Shown: positions 34,641 through 45,569, counted from the first letter of the stretch. The stretch: DNA of 64,000 nucleotides from Thalassobius sp. I31.1 (GCF_003031585.1 NZ_PWAA01000033.1:124001-188000), one strand, 5' to 3'. Translations and numbers: made by a program. The notes: generated by a model from the letters alone, not told the origin.

Positions 34641-35054
34641 TTACCAGTCTTCGCGAACCACGGTGCGGGTTTTGACCGGCAGTTTCATCGCGGCAAGGCG
34701 CAGGGCCTCACGTGCTACTGGCTCGGACACGCCGTCGATTTCGAACATCACACGGCCAGGTTTCACTTTGCAGACCCAACGGTCAACAGAGCCTTTACCT
34801 TTACCCATACGAACTTCGATAGGTTTCGCAGTTACCGGTACGTCCGGGAAAATGCGGATCCATACACGACCCTGACGTTTCATGTGGCGGGTCATCGCAC
34901 GACGAGCTGCCTCAATCTGACGTGCAGTTACACGCTCTGGGGTGGTTGCTTTCAGCCCGTAAGTGCCGAAGTTCAGATCAGACCCGCCTTTGGCGAGGCC
35001 ATTGATCCGGCCTTTGTGCATCTTACGGAATTTAGTACGTTTTGGTTGCAGCAT
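34641..35054 (-). CDS. rplP: 50S ribosomal protein L16
   Basis: 137-residue protein at the A-site and peptidyl-transferase centre. [40 protein letters not shown] and RVRMGKGKG-like [17 protein letters not shown] identify it. Last gene of the rplB-rplP unit. Confidence 0.98.
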   Translation of the reverse strand: MLQPKRTKFRKMHKGRINGLAKGGSDLNFGTYGLKATTPERVTARQIEAARRAMTRHMKRQGRVWIRIFPDVPVTAKPIEVRMGKGKGSVDRWVCKVKPGRVMFEIDGVSEPVAREALRLAAMKLPVKTRTVVREDW

Positions 35055-35066
35055 TTATCTGTCTCC

Positions 35067-35774
35067 TCAACGACGGCCGCCGGCACCACGTGGTGCAGGG
35101 CCTTCCTGGAGTTCCTGGTGTCTGCGGTCATGTGCAGATGGATCGTGTTCCATGATCTCGCCTTTGAAGATCCAGACTTTGATCCCGATGATGCCATAGG
35201 CAGTCGTCGCTTCACATGTCGCATAATCGATGTCAGCACGCAGAGTGTGCAGAGGCACACGACCTTCGCGATACCATTCAGTACGCGCGATCTCTGCACC
35301 GCCGAGACGGCCAGCAACGTTCACACGAATACCAAGAGCACCCATGCGCATCGCGTTCTGAACAGAACGTTTCATCGCACGACGGAAGGATACACGGCGT
35401 TCCAGCTGCTGAGCAATGCTCTCTGCAACCAGTTGACCATCCATCTCTGGCTTGCGGACTTCAACAATGTTGAGGTGCAGTTCAGAGTCGGTCATCGCAG
35501 CAAGTTTCAGACGCAGAGTTTCAATGTCTGCACCTTTCTTACCAATGATAACACCAGGACGTGCAGTGTGAACAGTAACGCGGCACTTTTTGTGCGGACG
35601 TTCGATGATCACGCGGGAAACACCCGCCTGCTTGCACTCTTTGCCGATGAATTCGCGCATGCGAATATCTTCGAGCAGAAGATCACCATAGTCTTTGGTG
35701 TTTGCGTACCAGCGGCTGTCCCAGGTGCGGTTCACCTGAAGACGCATGCCAATCGGATTTACTTTGTTACCCAT
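35067..35774 (-). CDS. rpsC: 30S ribosomal protein S3
   Basis: 235-residue KH-domain protein at the mRNA entry. [36 protein letters not shown] and [13 protein letters not shown]-like [15 protein letters not shown] are seen. Its start shares one base with the rplV stop (TAATG). Confidence 0.98.
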   Translation of the reverse strand: MGNKVNPIGMRLQVNRTWDSRWYANTKDYGDLLLEDIRMREFIGKECKQAGVSRVIIERPHKKCRVTVHTARPGVIIGKKGADIETLRLKLAAMTDSELHLNIVEVRKPEMDGQLVAESIAQQLERRVSFRRAMKRSVQNAMRMGALGIRVNVAGRLGGAEIARTEWYREGRVPLHTLRADIDYATCEATTAYGIIGIKVWIFKGEIMEHDPSAHDRRHQELQEGPAPRGAGGRR

Positions 35775-36166
35775 TATGCTTGCTCCCCGGAGGTTGCTTC
35801 AACCTGGCGAACAACGATAGTCAGCTCAGCGAACGGTTTCAAGATTTTGCCAAAACGACCACGGGCACGTGGACGACCACGTTTCATGGTGAGGTTTTTA
35901 CCAACCCAGGCTTCCGCCACGATCAGTTCATCAACATCCAGGTTGTGGTTGTTTTCAGCATTGGCGATTGCGGACTGGAGACATTTCTTAACGTCACCAG
36001 AAATACGACGCTTGGAGAAAGTGAGGTCGGTCAGAGCCTTGTCCACTTTCTTGCCACGGATCATACCTGCAACCAGGTTCAGCTTCTGCGGGCTTGTGCG
36101 AAGCATGCGAACTTTCGCCATTGCTTCGTTGTCAGCCACGCGGCGTGCGTTTTTCTCTTTACCCAT
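35774..36166 (-). CDS. rplV: 50S ribosomal protein L22
   Basis: 130-residue tunnel protein. [20 protein letters not shown], the tunnel loop [18 protein letters not shown] and the C-terminal LTIVVRQVE are present. The loop shows no deletion of the kind that gives macrolide resistance. Confidence 0.98.
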   Translation of the reverse strand: MGKEKNARRVADNEAMAKVRMLRTSPQKLNLVAGMIRGKKVDKALTDLTFSKRRISGDVKKCLQSAIANAENNHNLDVDELIVAEAWVGKNLTMKRGRPRARGRFGKILKPFAELTIVVRQVEATSGEQA

Positions 36167-36171
36167 GGCTT

Positions 36172-36450
36172 TTACTTCCGCTTCGCTTTTTTATCCGCGG
36201 CGTGACCGTAGTAGGTCCGTGTCGGGGAATATTCACCGAATTTCTGGCCAATCATTTCCTCGGATACGTTTACCGGGATATGTTTTTTGCCGTTGTAAAC
36301 ACCAAAGGTCAGACCCACGAATTGTGGGAGAATGGTGGAACGACGGGACCAGATTTTGATCACTTCATTGCGGCCGGATTCGCGTACTGCTTCTGCTTTC
36401 TTAAGCACATAAGCATCAACGAAAGGGCCTTTCCATACAGAACGTGACAT
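36172..36450 (-). CDS. rpsS: 30S ribosomal protein S19
   Basis: 92-residue 16S-binding protein of the head. [39 protein letters not shown] and [20 protein letters not shown] identify it. Three bases from rplB. Confidence 0.98.
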   Translation of the reverse strand: MSRSVWKGPFVDAYVLKKAEAVRESGRNEVIKIWSRRSTILPQFVGLTFGVYNGKKHIPVNVSEEMIGQKFGEYSPTRTYYGHAADKKAKRK

Positions 36451-36453
36451 ATG

Positions 36454-37296
36454 TTAACGCCCCTTCTTCTTAGCGTGACGCGAGCGAATGATAAGCTTTT
36501 GCGACGCTTTGTTTTTGTTGCGGGTACGCTTACCCTTAGTTGGCTTACCCCATGGGGAAACCGGGTGACGACCACCGGAGGTACGGCCTTCACCACCACC
36601 GTGAGGGTGGTCAACCGGGTTCATTACAACACCACGAACAGAAGGACGGATGCCTTTGTGGCGCATACGGCCGGCTTTACCGAAGTTCTGGTTGGAGTTG
36701 TCAGGGTTGGAAACCGCACCAACAGTTGCCATGCATTCCTGACGTACCAGACGCAGTTCGCCGGAAGAAAGGCGGATCTGAGCGTAAGAACCGTCACGAC
36801 CAACAAACTGAGCATAAGTACCAGCTGCACGGGCGATCTGACCGCCTTTGCCAGGTTTCAGTTCGATGTTGTGAACGATGGTACCGATAGGCATGCCAGA
36901 GAACGGCATAGCGTTACCTGGTTTGATGTCGGCTTTAGCGGAGGAAACCACAGAGTCGCCAACAGCAAGACGCTGTGGTGCGAGAATGTAGGCCTGTTCG
37001 CCATCAGTGTATTTTACGAGTGCGATAAATGCGGTCCGGTTAGGATCGTATTCGATACGTACTACTGTCGCGGCAACGTCAAATTTGTTCCGCTTGAAAT
37101 CGATGATCCGGTAAAGGCGCTTTGCACCCCCACCTGTACGACGCATAGTGATCCGTCCGGTGTTGTTCCGGCCGCCCGATTTTGTCAGACCCTGAGTAAG
37201 GGATTTGACTGGACGTCCTTTCCAAAGCTCCGAACGGTCGATCAGAACCAGCCCTCGCTGGCCTGGCGTGGTCGGTTTATACGACTTAAGTGCCAT
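36454..37296 (-). CDS. rplB: 50S ribosomal protein L2
   Basis: 280-residue peptidyl-transferase-centre protein. [20 protein letters not shown] opens it; [20 protein letters not shown] with the functional His is near residue 230. The frame is open to 37344 but the ATG at 37296 is the conserved start. First gene of its unit, since rplW ends in a terminator upstream; the promoter is not obvious (see the 37297-37723 region). Confidence 0.98.
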   Translation of the reverse strand: MALKSYKPTTPGQRGLVLIDRSELWKGRPVKSLTQGLTKSGGRNNTGRITMRRTGGGAKRLYRIIDFKRNKFDVAATVVRIEYDPNRTAFIALVKYTDGEQAYILAPQRLAVGDSVVSSAKADIKPGNAMPFSGMPIGTIVHNIELKPGKGGQIARAAGTYAQFVGRDGSYAQIRLSSGELRLVRQECMATVGAVSNPDNSNQNFGKAGRMRHKGIRPSVRGVVMNPVDHPHGGGEGRTSGGRHPVSPWGKPTKGKRTRNKNKASQKLIIRSRHAKKKGR

Positions 37297-37723
37297 GCTT
37301 TCTGTCTTCCGTTTAGCTGTGCGAACCCAACCCGAATTGGTCATGGCCCGCTATGTAAGCCCCCCGAAGGTGGCCAAAATATAGGGCCCCGAAGGTCCCA
37401 AAGCGCAATGTCAAAGACCCCGGAACGAATCCAGGGCCATTAAGACTTGCGCGAAGTACCAGAGAAAGCGGCGGGTGTCTATAGGAAGCGTTAAAATAAG
37501 GGATTTAACAAAGGGCCAGCGCCCGTCCGTGGGTGGGCATCCTTGCCCTGTCGTCATCGCAGTTTATGTTTCAGCCCTGACGGGAGGTCCGCTTTTGTCC
37601 CCTCCCCTTCAAAAGCGCCCGCCCTTCGGGACGGACGGGCGCTGGCCCGGCGGTGCAGGCACCTTGATTCCGGGCCTGACCAGCACCAGATTAAACTGAG
37701 TAACTTTGCTCAAAGGAAGTTCA
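37297..37723. other. 427-base gap between rplB and a plus-strand small gene
   Basis: The gap must hold a promoter for rplB. A TTGACA lies at 37414-37409 on the minus strand, but the nearest good -10 (TATATT, 37383-37378) is 25 bases away, and TTGCGC-N18-CTATAT overlaps the same spot, so the promoter is uncertain. The main feature is the inverted-repeat element at 37513-37648. Confidence 0.4.
37513..37648. repeat. 136-bp GC-rich element with 18-bp perfect terminal inverted repeats
   Basis: GGGCCAGCGCCCGTCCGT (37513-37530) and its exact reverse complement (37631-37648) enclose 100 bases. Inside is a second dyad, CGCTTTTG and CAAAAGCG, separated by a 12-base pyrimidine run, and a CGCCCGCCCTTCGGG stretch. 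No coding frame and no T run at the outer ends. It looks like a dispersed palindromic element or MITE-like unit, or a large cruciform-forming RNA. Confidence 0.7.
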
Positions 37724-38044
37724 ATGGCATCCAAAATCGATTTTGAAAAAGAAAGTAAGCGCAGCAAACTGTGCAGTTACGGGAATGACTTTCAGGCACC
37801 TGAAATTATTCTGGCATCGAAGCTGCAGAAGAACTTTGACAGACAGTTCCATAATGCTACTCGAAAGTCGTTGGCCAGAAAGCAAACAGCGGAACTCTCT
37901 GCGCAAGAAATTCAGGCGCACTTAAATACACTTCTAGACATAAAATGTGAGCACAAAAGAAATCGCAAACGTCCTCCGAAGGCACTGAGCGCGGACATTG
38001 AAAAATACAGATTAATGCTCACAAAACTTCAAACCAAGCCTTGA
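37724..38044 (+). CDS. small basic hypothetical protein
   Basis: 106 residues, lysine- and arginine-rich, predicted largely helical, without signal peptide or membrane span (MASKIDFEKESKRSKLC, then ARKQTAELSAQEIQAHLN, then KRNRKRPPKALSADIEKY). ATG at 37724 is preceded by AAAGGA at good distance; a TTG at 37706 could add six residues. It lies on the plus strand between rplB and rplW and is closed by a terminator. Base composition is more A/T-rich than its ribosomal neighbours, which hints at later insertion. Not recognised. Confidence 0.65.
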   Translation: MASKIDFEKESKRSKLCSYGNDFQAPEIILASKLQKNFDRQFHNATRKSLARKQTAELSAQEIQAHLNTLLDIKCEHKRNRKRPPKALSADIEKYRLMLTKLQTKP

Positions 38045-38050
38045 ACAACA

Positions 38051-38078
38051 AAACCCCCCGCTTTGCAGCGAGGGGTTT
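38051..38078. terminator. bidirectional terminator between small gene and rplW
   Basis: AAACCCC.CGCT/AGCG.GGGGTTT stem with a four-base loop, A/T runs on both sides; ends the plus-strand small gene and the rpsJ-rplCDW unit. Confidence 0.85.
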
Positions 38079-38102
38079 CAAATTTTTCACAACAGCTTCG
38101 AC

Positions 38103-38399
38103 TTAGAGTCCGGTGGACACGTCGATTGTGTTGCCCTCTTCGAGGGTCACATAGGCTTTTTTGACGTCCTTACGTTTGCCCGGCATGCCGCGGAAACGCT
38201 TGGTTTTACCTTTGGTGATGGTGGTGTTAACCGCCTTCACCTTCACACCAAAGAGAGCTTCAACAGCTTCTTTGATCTGTGGCTTGTTGCTGTCGATTGC
38301 CACTTCAAAAACAACTGCACCGTTTTCAGATGCCATGGTTGCTTTTTCAGTGATGATCGGCTTGCGCACTACGTCGTAATGTTCTGCTTTAGCACTCAT
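38103..38399 (-). CDS. rplW: 50S ribosomal protein L23
   Basis: 98-residue tunnel-exit protein that docks trigger factor and [23 protein letters not shown] and [20 protein letters not shown] identify it. Four-base overlap with rplD. Confidence 0.98.
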   Translation of the reverse strand: MSAKAEHYDVVRKPIITEKATMASENGAVVFEVAIDSNKPQIKEAVEALFGVKVKAVNTTITKGKTKRFRGMPGKRKDVKKAYVTLEEGNTIDVSTGL

Positions 38400-39013
38400 T
38401 TCAAACGAGCCTCCAGAGCTTCAACACCTGCTTTGGTGATCACGAGAGTATCACGCTTCAGGATGTCATATACGTTTGCACCCATAGTTGGCAGAACATC
38501 GAGACCTTCGATGTTACGCGCCGCCTGAGCGAAACCTTCGTTTACAGCTGCACCGTCGATGATCAGAGCACGCTTCCAGCCGAGGTCTTTGACCTGCTTG
38601 GCCAGAGCAGCGGTTTTACCCTCTGTCTCAGCGTTTTCGATCACAACCAGTTCACCAGCCTTCAGCTTAGCAGACAAAGCGTGACGCAGACCCAAAGCAC
38701 GGAACTTTTTGGTCAGGTCGTGGCCGTGGCTACGAACAACCGGGCCTTTGTAAACACCACCACCGCGGAAGATAGGCGCCGAACGTGCACCGTGGCGTGC
38801 GCCACCTGTGCCTTTTTGGCGATAGATCTTCTTGGTAGAGTATTTCACTTCGGAACGGGTTTTCACCTTGTGTGTACCAGCCTGCGCATTGCTGCGCTGC
38901 CAGCGAACAACACGGTGCAGGATGTCTGCGCGTGGCTCAAGACCGAACAGTGCTTCGTCCAGATCAATGGAACCAGCTTTGCCGCCGTCGAGTTTGATTA
39001 CATCAAGTTTCAT
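38396..39013 (-). CDS. rplD: 50S ribosomal protein L4
   Basis: 205-residue protein lining the exit tunnel. [20 protein letters not shown] is the extended loop; [19 protein letters not shown] follows. Overlaps rplC and rplW by four bases each. Confidence 0.98.
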   Translation of the reverse strand: MKLDVIKLDGGKAGSIDLDEALFGLEPRADILHRVVRWQRSNAQAGTHKVKTRSEVKYSTKKIYRQKGTGGARHGARSAPIFRGGGVYKGPVVRSHGHDLTKKFRALGLRHALSAKLKAGELVVIENAETEGKTAALAKQVKDLGWKRALIIDGAAVNEGFAQAARNIEGLDVLPTMGANVYDILKRDTLVITKAGVEALEARLK

Positions 39014-39726
39014 TCTTCAGCACCCCCTTCAGAGGCTTCAGCAGGAGCTGCAGCGGATTTCAGAGCTGCCGGGAAAGGCAGACCTTCCGGAGCTTTCTTC
39101 TTCACAGCATCCTTAACAGTGACCCAGCCACCTTTGGAGCCAGGTACGGCGCCTTTGATGAATACGAGACCACGGTCAGCGTCAGTGCGAACAACTTCCA
39201 GGTTCTGTGTGGTTACACGGGCAGCACCCATGTGACCGGCCATTTTCTTGCCTTTGAATACCTTACCAGGATCCTGACACTGACCAGTAGAACCGTGTGA
39301 ACGGTGAGAGATAGACACACCGTGTGTCGCACGCAGACCGCCGAAGTTGTGGCGCTTCATCGCACCGGCAAAACCTTTACCGATAGATGTACCGGAAACG
39401 TCAACTTTTTGACCTTCCAGGAAGTGCTCAGCAGAGATTTCCTCGCCAACGCTGATCAGTGCATCTTCAGATACACGGAATTCAGCAACCTTACGCTTCG
39501 GCGCAACGTTTGCAGCAGCGAAGTGACCGCGCATCGCTTTGGATGTGCGCTTTGCTTTTGCAGAACCAGCACCAAGCTGTACAGCAGTGTAACCGTCTTT
39601 GTCAGCGGTACGCTGTGCAACAACCTGCAGGCCGTCGAGGTGAAGAACGGTCACAGGTATCTGCTTGCCGTCTTCCATGAACAGGCGGGTCATACCCACC
39701 TTTTTCGCGATAATTCCAGAGCGCAT
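39010..39726 (-). CDS. rplC: 50S ribosomal protein L3
   Basis: 238-residue assembly-initiating protein. [34 protein letters not shown] and [20 protein letters not shown], with the conserved methylated glutamine region, are present. C-terminal alanine-rich tail. Confidence 0.98.
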   Translation of the reverse strand: MRSGIIAKKVGMTRLFMEDGKQIPVTVLHLDGLQVVAQRTADKDGYTAVQLGAGSAKAKRTSKAMRGHFAAANVAPKRKVAEFRVSEDALISVGEEISAEHFLEGQKVDVSGTSIGKGFAGAMKRHNFGGLRATHGVSISHRSHGSTGQCQDPGKVFKGKKMAGHMGAARVTTQNLEVVRTDADRGLVFIKGAVPGSKGGWVTVKDAVKKKAPEGLPFPAALKSAAAPAEASEGGAEE

Positions 39727-39741
39727 AATTCTATACCCTCC

Positions 39742-40050
39742 TTATACAGAAATCTGTACGTCAACGCCGGCAGCGAGGTCGAGCTTCATCAGCGCGTCAA
39801 CGGTCTGCGGTGTTGGGTCCACAATGTCCAGAAGACGCTTGTGGGTACGGATTTCAAACTGATCGCGGGATTTCTTGTTCACGTGTGGGCCACGCAGAAC
39901 AGTGAATTTTTCGATCTTGTTTGGCAGCGGGATCGGGCCACGTACCTGAGCGCCGGTGCGCTTGGCAGTGTTTACGATTTCCTGAGTAGATGCATCAAGC
40001 ACCCGGAAATCGAACGCCTTCAGCCGGATGCGAATGTTTTGGCTTGCCAT
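39742..40050 (-). CDS. rpsJ: 30S ribosomal protein S10
   Basis: 102-residue protein of ribosome and transcription antitermination (NusE). [40 protein letters not shown] and [20 protein letters not shown] mark it. The start at 40050 is the conserved ATG; the frame is open upstream without support. First gene of the S10 unit here. Confidence 0.98.
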   Translation of the reverse strand: MASQNIRIRLKAFDFRVLDASTQEIVNTAKRTGAQVRGPIPLPNKIEKFTVLRGPHVNKKSRDQFEIRTHKRLLDIVDPTPQTVDALMKLDLAAGVDVQISV

Positions 40051-40387
40051 GTTTATGGGCCTTTCGCGGCTTTGAGCCGGTTGAGAGGTCGAGATCGCAC
40101 CATTGCGCCCCCACATCGAACCTTCAGCAGGGACGAATCCCTTACCAGTTCACAGAATATGCGAACTCGCGCGATATACGGGGGATTCAGGGGTGTGGCA
40201 AGGGGTGAGTGCCGAAAAAGAAAATGTCCGGAGGACATTTTCAGGCACGAACGGGCGAAGCCCTGATTGTGACGATCAGCACGTCACAACTGCTCCCCCG
40301 ACAAGCCCCACGGTGGATTTTGCCTGTCAGCGAGGCTCGCCCGTAAGGGAGAGACGAGCACCTGCAACTCAGACAAACAAAATCACC
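40051..40387. other. gap upstream of rpsJ with promoter and folded element
   Basis: 337 bases. The rpsJ promoter is at 40173-40201. From 40209 to 40346 the sequence folds extensively: GTGCC..GAAAATGTCC-GGA-GGACATTTTC.GGCAC (40209-40248), then ACGGGCGA.GCC pairing with GGC.CGCCCGT (40250-40345) around an inner GTGACG/CGTCAC hairpin. No coding frame. Confidence 0.5.
40173..40201 (-). promoter_or_regulatory. predicted promoter of the S10 operon (rpsJ)
   Basis: TTGCCA, 17-base spacer (CACCCCTGAATCCCCCG), TATATC, about 120 bases before rpsJ. The spacer and boxes resemble the rpmC promoter. Confidence 0.7.
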
Positions 40388-41110
40388 TTACATCCCGACA
40401 CAATCCGGGGCGCGCTGCTCCCTATACACTTCATTCATCCGCGGATTTTCACCGGCATATTCCCCGCGACGCCACAGTTCATGCATATCGGATGTCCCAA
40501 ATTCCGTGCGCGTCATAATCTCGCGCAGAGGCGTTTCCCGAACAGCGGTTATCTCAGGTCGAAAGACAACAATGCTATCGAGCCGCGCAGCAGGCCTGGC
40601 ACTATATTCATAATAACAATGCAGTCCACTTGCGCCCGAACGGATCCTGGCACGTTCATTCCCCGGTAATACAGGAAACCTTCCTTCAGCCAACTGACCT
40701 GCAATATCCGGGCATTCTCCAGGGAGGCCTATTTTTAAGTCGTAGCCCGGCGCAAGGGTGAGGTCTGAGATCCGCCGCCCCACATTCAAAGCAACAGGCC
40801 TCCGGTATTCAGCGCTGTTCTTCAACGAGGAATTCCGCTTCCTCGCCTTATTTGCGCAGATCATCTCTGTAAACACGGAACCGGGAACACCATTGATTTC
40901 GTAACGCACCGAAATTTCATATATCTGCGCATTTTCAGTTACCCAGATTTCATCATTCACGCGTTCAGCGCGCCACGTGTAATACTTGGAAAATAAAGGC
41001 CCGGTGACATTATAGCTTAGGATCCAGAACAGGAAGAAAAGCACCGAGAGCCCCAGAAAGGTCAGAAACGTCCACCAGAGCGTTTTAAAAAGATATGAGA
41101 TAAATTCCAT
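40388..41110 (-). CDS. membrane-anchored hypothetical protein
   Basis: 240 residues from the ATG at 41110 (four more from 41122). One long hydrophobic N-terminal segment (about 9-36, WWTFLTFLGLSVLFFLFWIL) is followed by a soluble, probably periplasmic domain with few cysteines (EMICAN, GECPDI, LHCYYEY, PDCVGM). No family recognised. It lies on the minus strand between tuf and rpsJ, where these are normally adjacent, and begins 92 bases after the tuf terminator. Confidence 0.65.
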   Translation of the reverse strand: MEFISYLFKTLWWTFLTFLGLSVLFFLFWILSYNVTGPLFSKYYTWRAERVNDEIWVTENAQIYEISVRYEINGVPGSVFTEMICANKARKRNSSLKNSAEYRRPVALNVGRRISDLTLAPGYDLKIGLPGECPDIAGQLAEGRFPVLPGNERARIRSGASGLHCYYEYSARPAARLDSIVVFRPEITAVRETPLREIMTRTEFGTSDMHELWRRGEYAGENPRMNEVYREQRAPDCVGM

Positions 41111-41201
41111 ATTGCCCAACATCGGTTAATCGCACCTTCAAGGTACGTCACCGGAAAAGCCTTGCCAGGTATGGAAAACCTGTAATTGCATCCCTGACAA
41201 T

Positions 41202-41238
41202 AAAAGAACCCCCGCTCTTATTGAGCGGGGGTTCTTTT
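41202..41238 (-). terminator. terminator after tuf (copy 1)
   Basis: Perfect 16-pair stem AAAAGAACCCCCGCTC/GAGCGGGGGTTCTTTT with a five-base loop, about 75 bases beyond the tuf stop. The same element follows the second tuf copy. Confidence 0.92.
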
Positions 41239-41533
41239 ATCTGCAAGGAGCGGGCACTCGCGTCTGACTGCGTCAGAAGCTGTTGCCCGCCGTAAGAACA
41301 GCAGGGCTGTTCTTACTCGATGATTGTGGAAACAACACCGGAACCTACTGTGCGGCCACCTTCGCGGATCGCGAAGCGCAGGCCTTCTTCCATCGCGATT
41401 GGCGCGATGAGTTCAGCAGACAGTTTCAGGTTGTCGCCTGGCATAACCATCTCGGTGCCTTCTGGCAGGATGCATGTACCGGTGACGTCAGTTGTACGGA
41501 AGTAGAACTGTGGACGGTAGTTCGCGAAGAATG
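41207..41533. repeat. 327-bp direct repeat, copy 1 (tuf 3' end plus UTR)
   Basis: This stretch is identical to 63674-64000, by base comparison of both blocks. It includes the last part of tuf, its 3' UTR and the main terminator stem. The second copy is cut by the window edge, so the repeat is probably longer. Confidence 0.93.
41239..41316 (-). promoter_or_regulatory. structured 3' UTR of tuf
   Basis: Between tuf and its terminator are two more folds: GTAAGAACAGC/GCTGTTCTTAC (41292-41316), which contains the tuf stop codon, and GCGGGCA/TGCCCGC enclosing TCTGAC/GTCAGA (41248-41290). The arrangement is kept base for base after tuf copy 2. Confidence 0.6.
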
Positions 41534-42491
41534 GGGTGTGACGACCACCTTCTTCTTTGGTCAGAATATAAACTTCTGCTTCGAACTTGGTGTGAGGCTT
41601 AACAGAACCTGGCTTACACAGGATCTGACCACGCTCAACGCCTTCACGGTCTACGCCACGCAGCAGCGCGCCGATGTTGTCGCCAGCTTCACCGCGGTCC
41701 AGCAGTTTGCGGAACATTTCAACACCAGTACAAGTGGTGGTGGAAGTGTCACGGATACCAACGATTTCGATGGAATCACCAACGTTGATCGCGCCACGCT
41801 CTACACGGCCGGTTACAACAGTACCACGGCCAGAGATGGAGAACACGTCTTCGATTGGCATCAGGAATGGCTCGTCGATCGCACGTGGTGGCTGTGGGAT
41901 GAAGGAGTCAACAGCTTCCATCAGCTCAGCGATTTTCTCTTTGCCGATGTTGTCGTCACGGTCTTCCAGAGCTGCCAGAGCAGAACCAGCAACAACAGGG
42001 ATATCGTCGCCGTTGTAGCCGTATTCGGACAGCAGTTCACGGATTTCCATTTCAACCAGTTCCAGCAGCTCTTCGTCGTCTACCTGGTCAACTTTGTTCA
42101 TGAAAACAACCATCTCAGGGATGCCAACCTGGCGGCCCAGAAGGATGTGCTCACGGGTCTGTGGCATAGGGCCATCGGCTGCGTTCACAACCAGGATCGC
42201 GCCGTCCATCTGTGCCGCACCGGTGATCATGTTTTTCACGTAGTCAGCGTGACCCGGGCAGTCAACGTGTGCGTAGTGACGGTTCTCTGTCTCATACTCA
42301 ACGTGTGCAGTAGAGATGGTGATGCCGCGTGCTTTTTCTTCTGGCGCGCCGTCGATCTCGTCGTAAGCTTTGAACTCGTTAGAGAACTGCTTGGTGATCG
42401 CAGCTGTCAGCGTCGTCTTACCGTGGTCAACGTGACCAATGGTACCGATGTTACAGTGCGGTTTATTACGCTCAAACTTTTCCTTAGCCAT
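41313..42491 (-). CDS. tuf: translation elongation factor Tu (copy 1)
   Basis: 392-residue GTPase that brings aminoacyl-tRNA to the ribosome. G1 GHVDHGKT at 19-26, G3 [13 protein letters not shown]4 NKVD, and the C-terminal domains 2 and 3 ending [13 protein letters not shown]. It is the fourth gene of rpsL-rpsG-fusA-tuf, 78 bases after fusA, and has a strong GGAGGCC ribosome site. Confidence 0.98.
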   Translation of the reverse strand: MAKEKFERNKPHCNIGTIGHVDHGKTTLTAAITKQFSNEFKAYDEIDGAPEEKARGITISTAHVEYETENRHYAHVDCPGHADYVKNMITGAAQMDGAILVVNAADGPMPQTREHILLGRQVGIPEMVVFMNKVDQVDDEELLELVEMEIRELLSEYGYNGDDIPVVAGSALAALEDRDDNIGKEKIAELMEAVDSFIPQPPRAIDEPFLMPIEDVFSISGRGTVVTGRVERGAINVGDSIEIVGIRDTSTTTCTGVEMFRKLLDRGEAGDNIGALLRGVDREGVERGQILCKPGSVKPHTKFEAEVYILTKEEGGRHTPFFANYRPQFYFRTTDVTGTCILPEGTEMVMPGDNLKLSAELIAPIAMEEGLRFAIREGGRTVGSGVVSTIIE

Positions 42492-42569
42492 GGGAGGCCT
42501 CCTTAAAAACTGTGGGCTATGCGCCCGGTGTGAGAGAGCGGGGCGACCTGAACCACCCCGCGAATTTGC

Positions 42570-44690
42570 TTAGCCAGCGTATTTCGCCTGGATCTCTTCA
42601 GAGATGTTAGACGGTACTGGTTCATAGTGGTCGAACTGCATCGAGAACTGTGCGCGGCCAGAAGACATGGACCGCAGAGTGTTGATGTAGCCGAACATGT
42701 TCGCCAGAGGCACGAAAGCGTCGATCGCGATGGCGTGACCGCGGGAATCCTGGCCCTGTACCTGCCCACGACGGGAGGTCAGATCGCCAATGATGCCACC
42801 GGTGTACTCATCCGGAGTGATCACTTCGACTTTCATGATAGGTTCGAGCATCTTCGCACCCGCCTTGCGCATACCTTCACGCATACACATACGTGCAGCG
42901 ATTTCGAACGCGAGGATGGAGGAGTCAACATCGTGGAACTTACCGTCGATCAGAGCAACTTTAAAGTCGATCACAGGGAAGCCAGCCAGAGGGCCGGAGT
43001 CCATGACAGACTTGATGCCTTTTTCAACACCCGGGATGTATTCCTTCGGAACAGCACCACCAACGATGCGTGATTCAAAGGAGAAACCTTCGCCAGGCTC
43101 GGTCGGAGAAATGATCATTTTCACTTCGCCGTACTGACCAGAACCACCGGACTGTTTCTTGTGGGTGTAGGTGTGCTCAACTTCGTGACCAATGGTCTCG
43201 CGGTAAGCAACCTGCGGCGCACCAATGTTCGCTTCCACTTTGAATTCGCGCTTCATACGGTCCACGAGAATATCAAGGTGAAGTTCGCCCATACCCTTCA
43301 TGATGGTCTGACCAGATTCGATGTCAGTTTCCACACGGAAGGATGGATCTTCTGCGGACAGACGTTGCAGAGCGAGACCCATTTTTTCCTGGTCGCCTTT
43401 TGTTTTCGGCTCAACAGCAATCTCGATCACAGGATCAGGGAATGTCATTGTTTCGAGAACAACAGGTTCGTTCACAGCACACAGCGTGTCACCGGTTGTG
43501 GTGTCCTTCAGGCCACCCAGCGCGATGATGTCGCCAGCGAACGCTTCCGTGATTTCATCACGGTCGTTGGAGTGCATGATCATCATGCGGCCAACACGTT
43601 CTTTTTTGCCTTTGGTGGAGTTCAGGAATGTATCGCCCTTTTCCAGTTTACCGGAATAGATCCGTGTAAAGGTCAGGGAGCCCACGAATGGGTCATTCCA
43701 GATTTTGAACGCCAGAGCAGAGAACGCCATGTCATCATCCGCGCGGCGGGCAATGTCACGTGTTTCTGTTTCGTCACCAGGCTTAAAGCCCATGTAGTCA
43801 ACAACGTCCAGCGGGCTTGGCAGGTAGTCAAGCACAGCGTTAAGCAGCGGCTGAACACCTTTGTTTTTGAAGGCAGAGCCACCAAGAACAGGTACGAAAG
43901 CCATCGCCAGGGTACCTTTACGCAGCAGTGCGCGCAGTGTTGGTACGTCTGGCTCTTCGCCTTCGAGGTATGCCATCATAGCATCGTCGTCCTGCTCAAC
44001 AGCAGCTTCGACAAGTTTGCCACGCCATTCGTTCGCCATGTCCTGCAGGCTTTCACGGATCGGTGCTTTGATCCATGACGCACCAAGGTCTTCACCCTGC
44101 CACAGCCATTCTTCCATGGTGACGAGGTCAACCAGACCTTCAAGTTCTGTTTCCGCACCAATAGGCACGCCAACAGGGATCGCAGTGGTGCCGGTACGGT
44201 CTTCAATCATGTTTACACAGTTGAAGAAGTCCGCGCCGATTTTGTCCATTTTGTTGACAAAAACCATACGTGGAACTTTGTAGCGGTCAGCCTGACGCCA
44301 AACAGTTTCAGTCTGTGGTTCAACACCAGCGTTGGCGTCAAGAACACAAACCGCACCATCGAGAACCGCAAGGGAACGTTCAACTTCAATCGTGAAGTCA
44401 ACGTGACCAGGGGTGTCGATGATGTTCAGGCGGTGCTTTTCAGAATCTGGAGTTGTACCATCTTCGGTACGCTCCCAGAAAGTAGTGGTCGCAGCAGACG
44501 TAATAGTAATACCGCGTTCCTGTTCCTGCTCCATGTGGTCCATGGTTGCAGCGCCGTCGTGTACTTCACCGATGTTATGTTCTTTACCGGTGTAGTACAG
44601 GATGCGTTCGGAACAGGTGGTTTTACCTGCGTCGATGTGCGCCATGATACCGAAGTTACGGTACCGATCGAGGGGATATTCGCGAGCCAT
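42570..44690 (-). CDS. fusA: translation elongation factor G
   Basis: 706-residue translocase GTPase. G1 AHIDAGKT at 17-24, effector [13 protein letters not shown]3 [10 protein letters not shown]4 NKMDK, and the domain IV loop and C-terminus with [20 protein letters not shown]. Full length, no interruption. 24 bases after rpsG. Confidence 0.98.
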   Translation of the reverse strand: MAREYPLDRYRNFGIMAHIDAGKTTCSERILYYTGKEHNIGEVHDGAATMDHMEQEQERGITITSAATTTFWERTEDGTTPDSEKHRLNIIDTPGHVDFTIEVERSLAVLDGAVCVLDANAGVEPQTETVWRQADRYKVPRMVFVNKMDKIGADFFNCVNMIEDRTGTTAIPVGVPIGAETELEGLVDLVTMEEWLWQGEDLGASWIKAPIRESLQDMANEWRGKLVEAAVEQDDDAMMAYLEGEEPDVPTLRALLRKGTLAMAFVPVLGGSAFKNKGVQPLLNAVLDYLPSPLDVVDYMGFKPGDETETRDIARRADDDMAFSALAFKIWNDPFVGSLTFTRIYSGKLEKGDTFLNSTKGKKERVGRMMIMHSNDRDEITEAFAGDIIALGGLKDTTTGDTLCAVNEPVVLETMTFPDPVIEIAVEPKTKGDQEKMGLALQRLSAEDPSFRVETDIESGQTIMKGMGELHLDILVDRMKREFKVEANIGAPQVAYRETIGHEVEHTYTHKKQSGGSGQYGEVKMIISPTEPGEGFSFESRIVGGAVPKEYIPGVEKGIKSVMDSGPLAGFPVIDFKVALIDGKFHDVDSSILAFEIAARMCMREGMRKAGAKMLEPIMKVEVITPDEYTGGIIGDLTSRRGQVQGQDSRGHAIAIDAFVPLANMFGYINTLRSMSSGRAQFSMQFDHYEPVPSNISEEIQAKYAG

Positions 44691-44714
44691 AATTCTCGTC
44701 CTGATCCTAAAGGG

Positions 44715-45188
<474 letters not shown>

Positions 45189-45197
45189 TTATTCCCC

Positions 45198-45569
45198 TTA
45201 CTTAGGACGCTTCGCGCCGTACTTCGAACGGCGTTGTTTACGGTCTTTAACGCCCTGGGTATCCAGAACACCACGCAGGATGTGATAACGGACACCCGGA
45301 AGGTCTTTTACTCGGCCGCCACGGATCAGAACCACAGAGTGTTCCTGAAGGTTGTGGCTTTCACCCGGGATGTAAGAGATTACTTCGAAACCGTTGGTCA
45401 GGCGAACCTTGGCAACTTTCCGCATCGCGGAGTTTGGTTTCTTAGGAGTCGTTGTATAAACGCGTGTGCAGACGCCGCGTTTTTGCGGGCACGACTGCAG
45501 GTGCATCGATTTAGAACGTTTTACTTTCGGCTGGCGCGGCTTGCGGATCAGCTGTTGTATCGTTGGCAT
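45198..45569 (-). CDS. rpsL: 30S ribosomal protein S12
   Basis: 123-residue decoding-centre protein. [14 protein letters not shown] start; [20 protein letters not shown] holds K43, the residue changed in streptomycin-resistant mutants and here in its sensitive form; [14 protein letters not shown] has the second such lysine intact. First gene of the str operon. Confidence 0.98.
   Translation of the reverse strand: MPTIQQLIRKPRQPKVKRSKSMHLQSCPQKRGVCTRVYTTTPKKPNSAMRKVAKVRLTNGFEVISYIPGESHNLQEHSVVLIRGGRVKDLPGVRYHILRGVLDTQGVKDRKQRRSKYGAKRPK

Noticed and set aside
34557-36359. 600-codon plus-strand frame over rplP, rpsC, rplV and rpsS
   Set aside because: Antisense shadow of four ribosomal protein genes; low-complexity, histidine/threonine-rich translation with no homology pattern.
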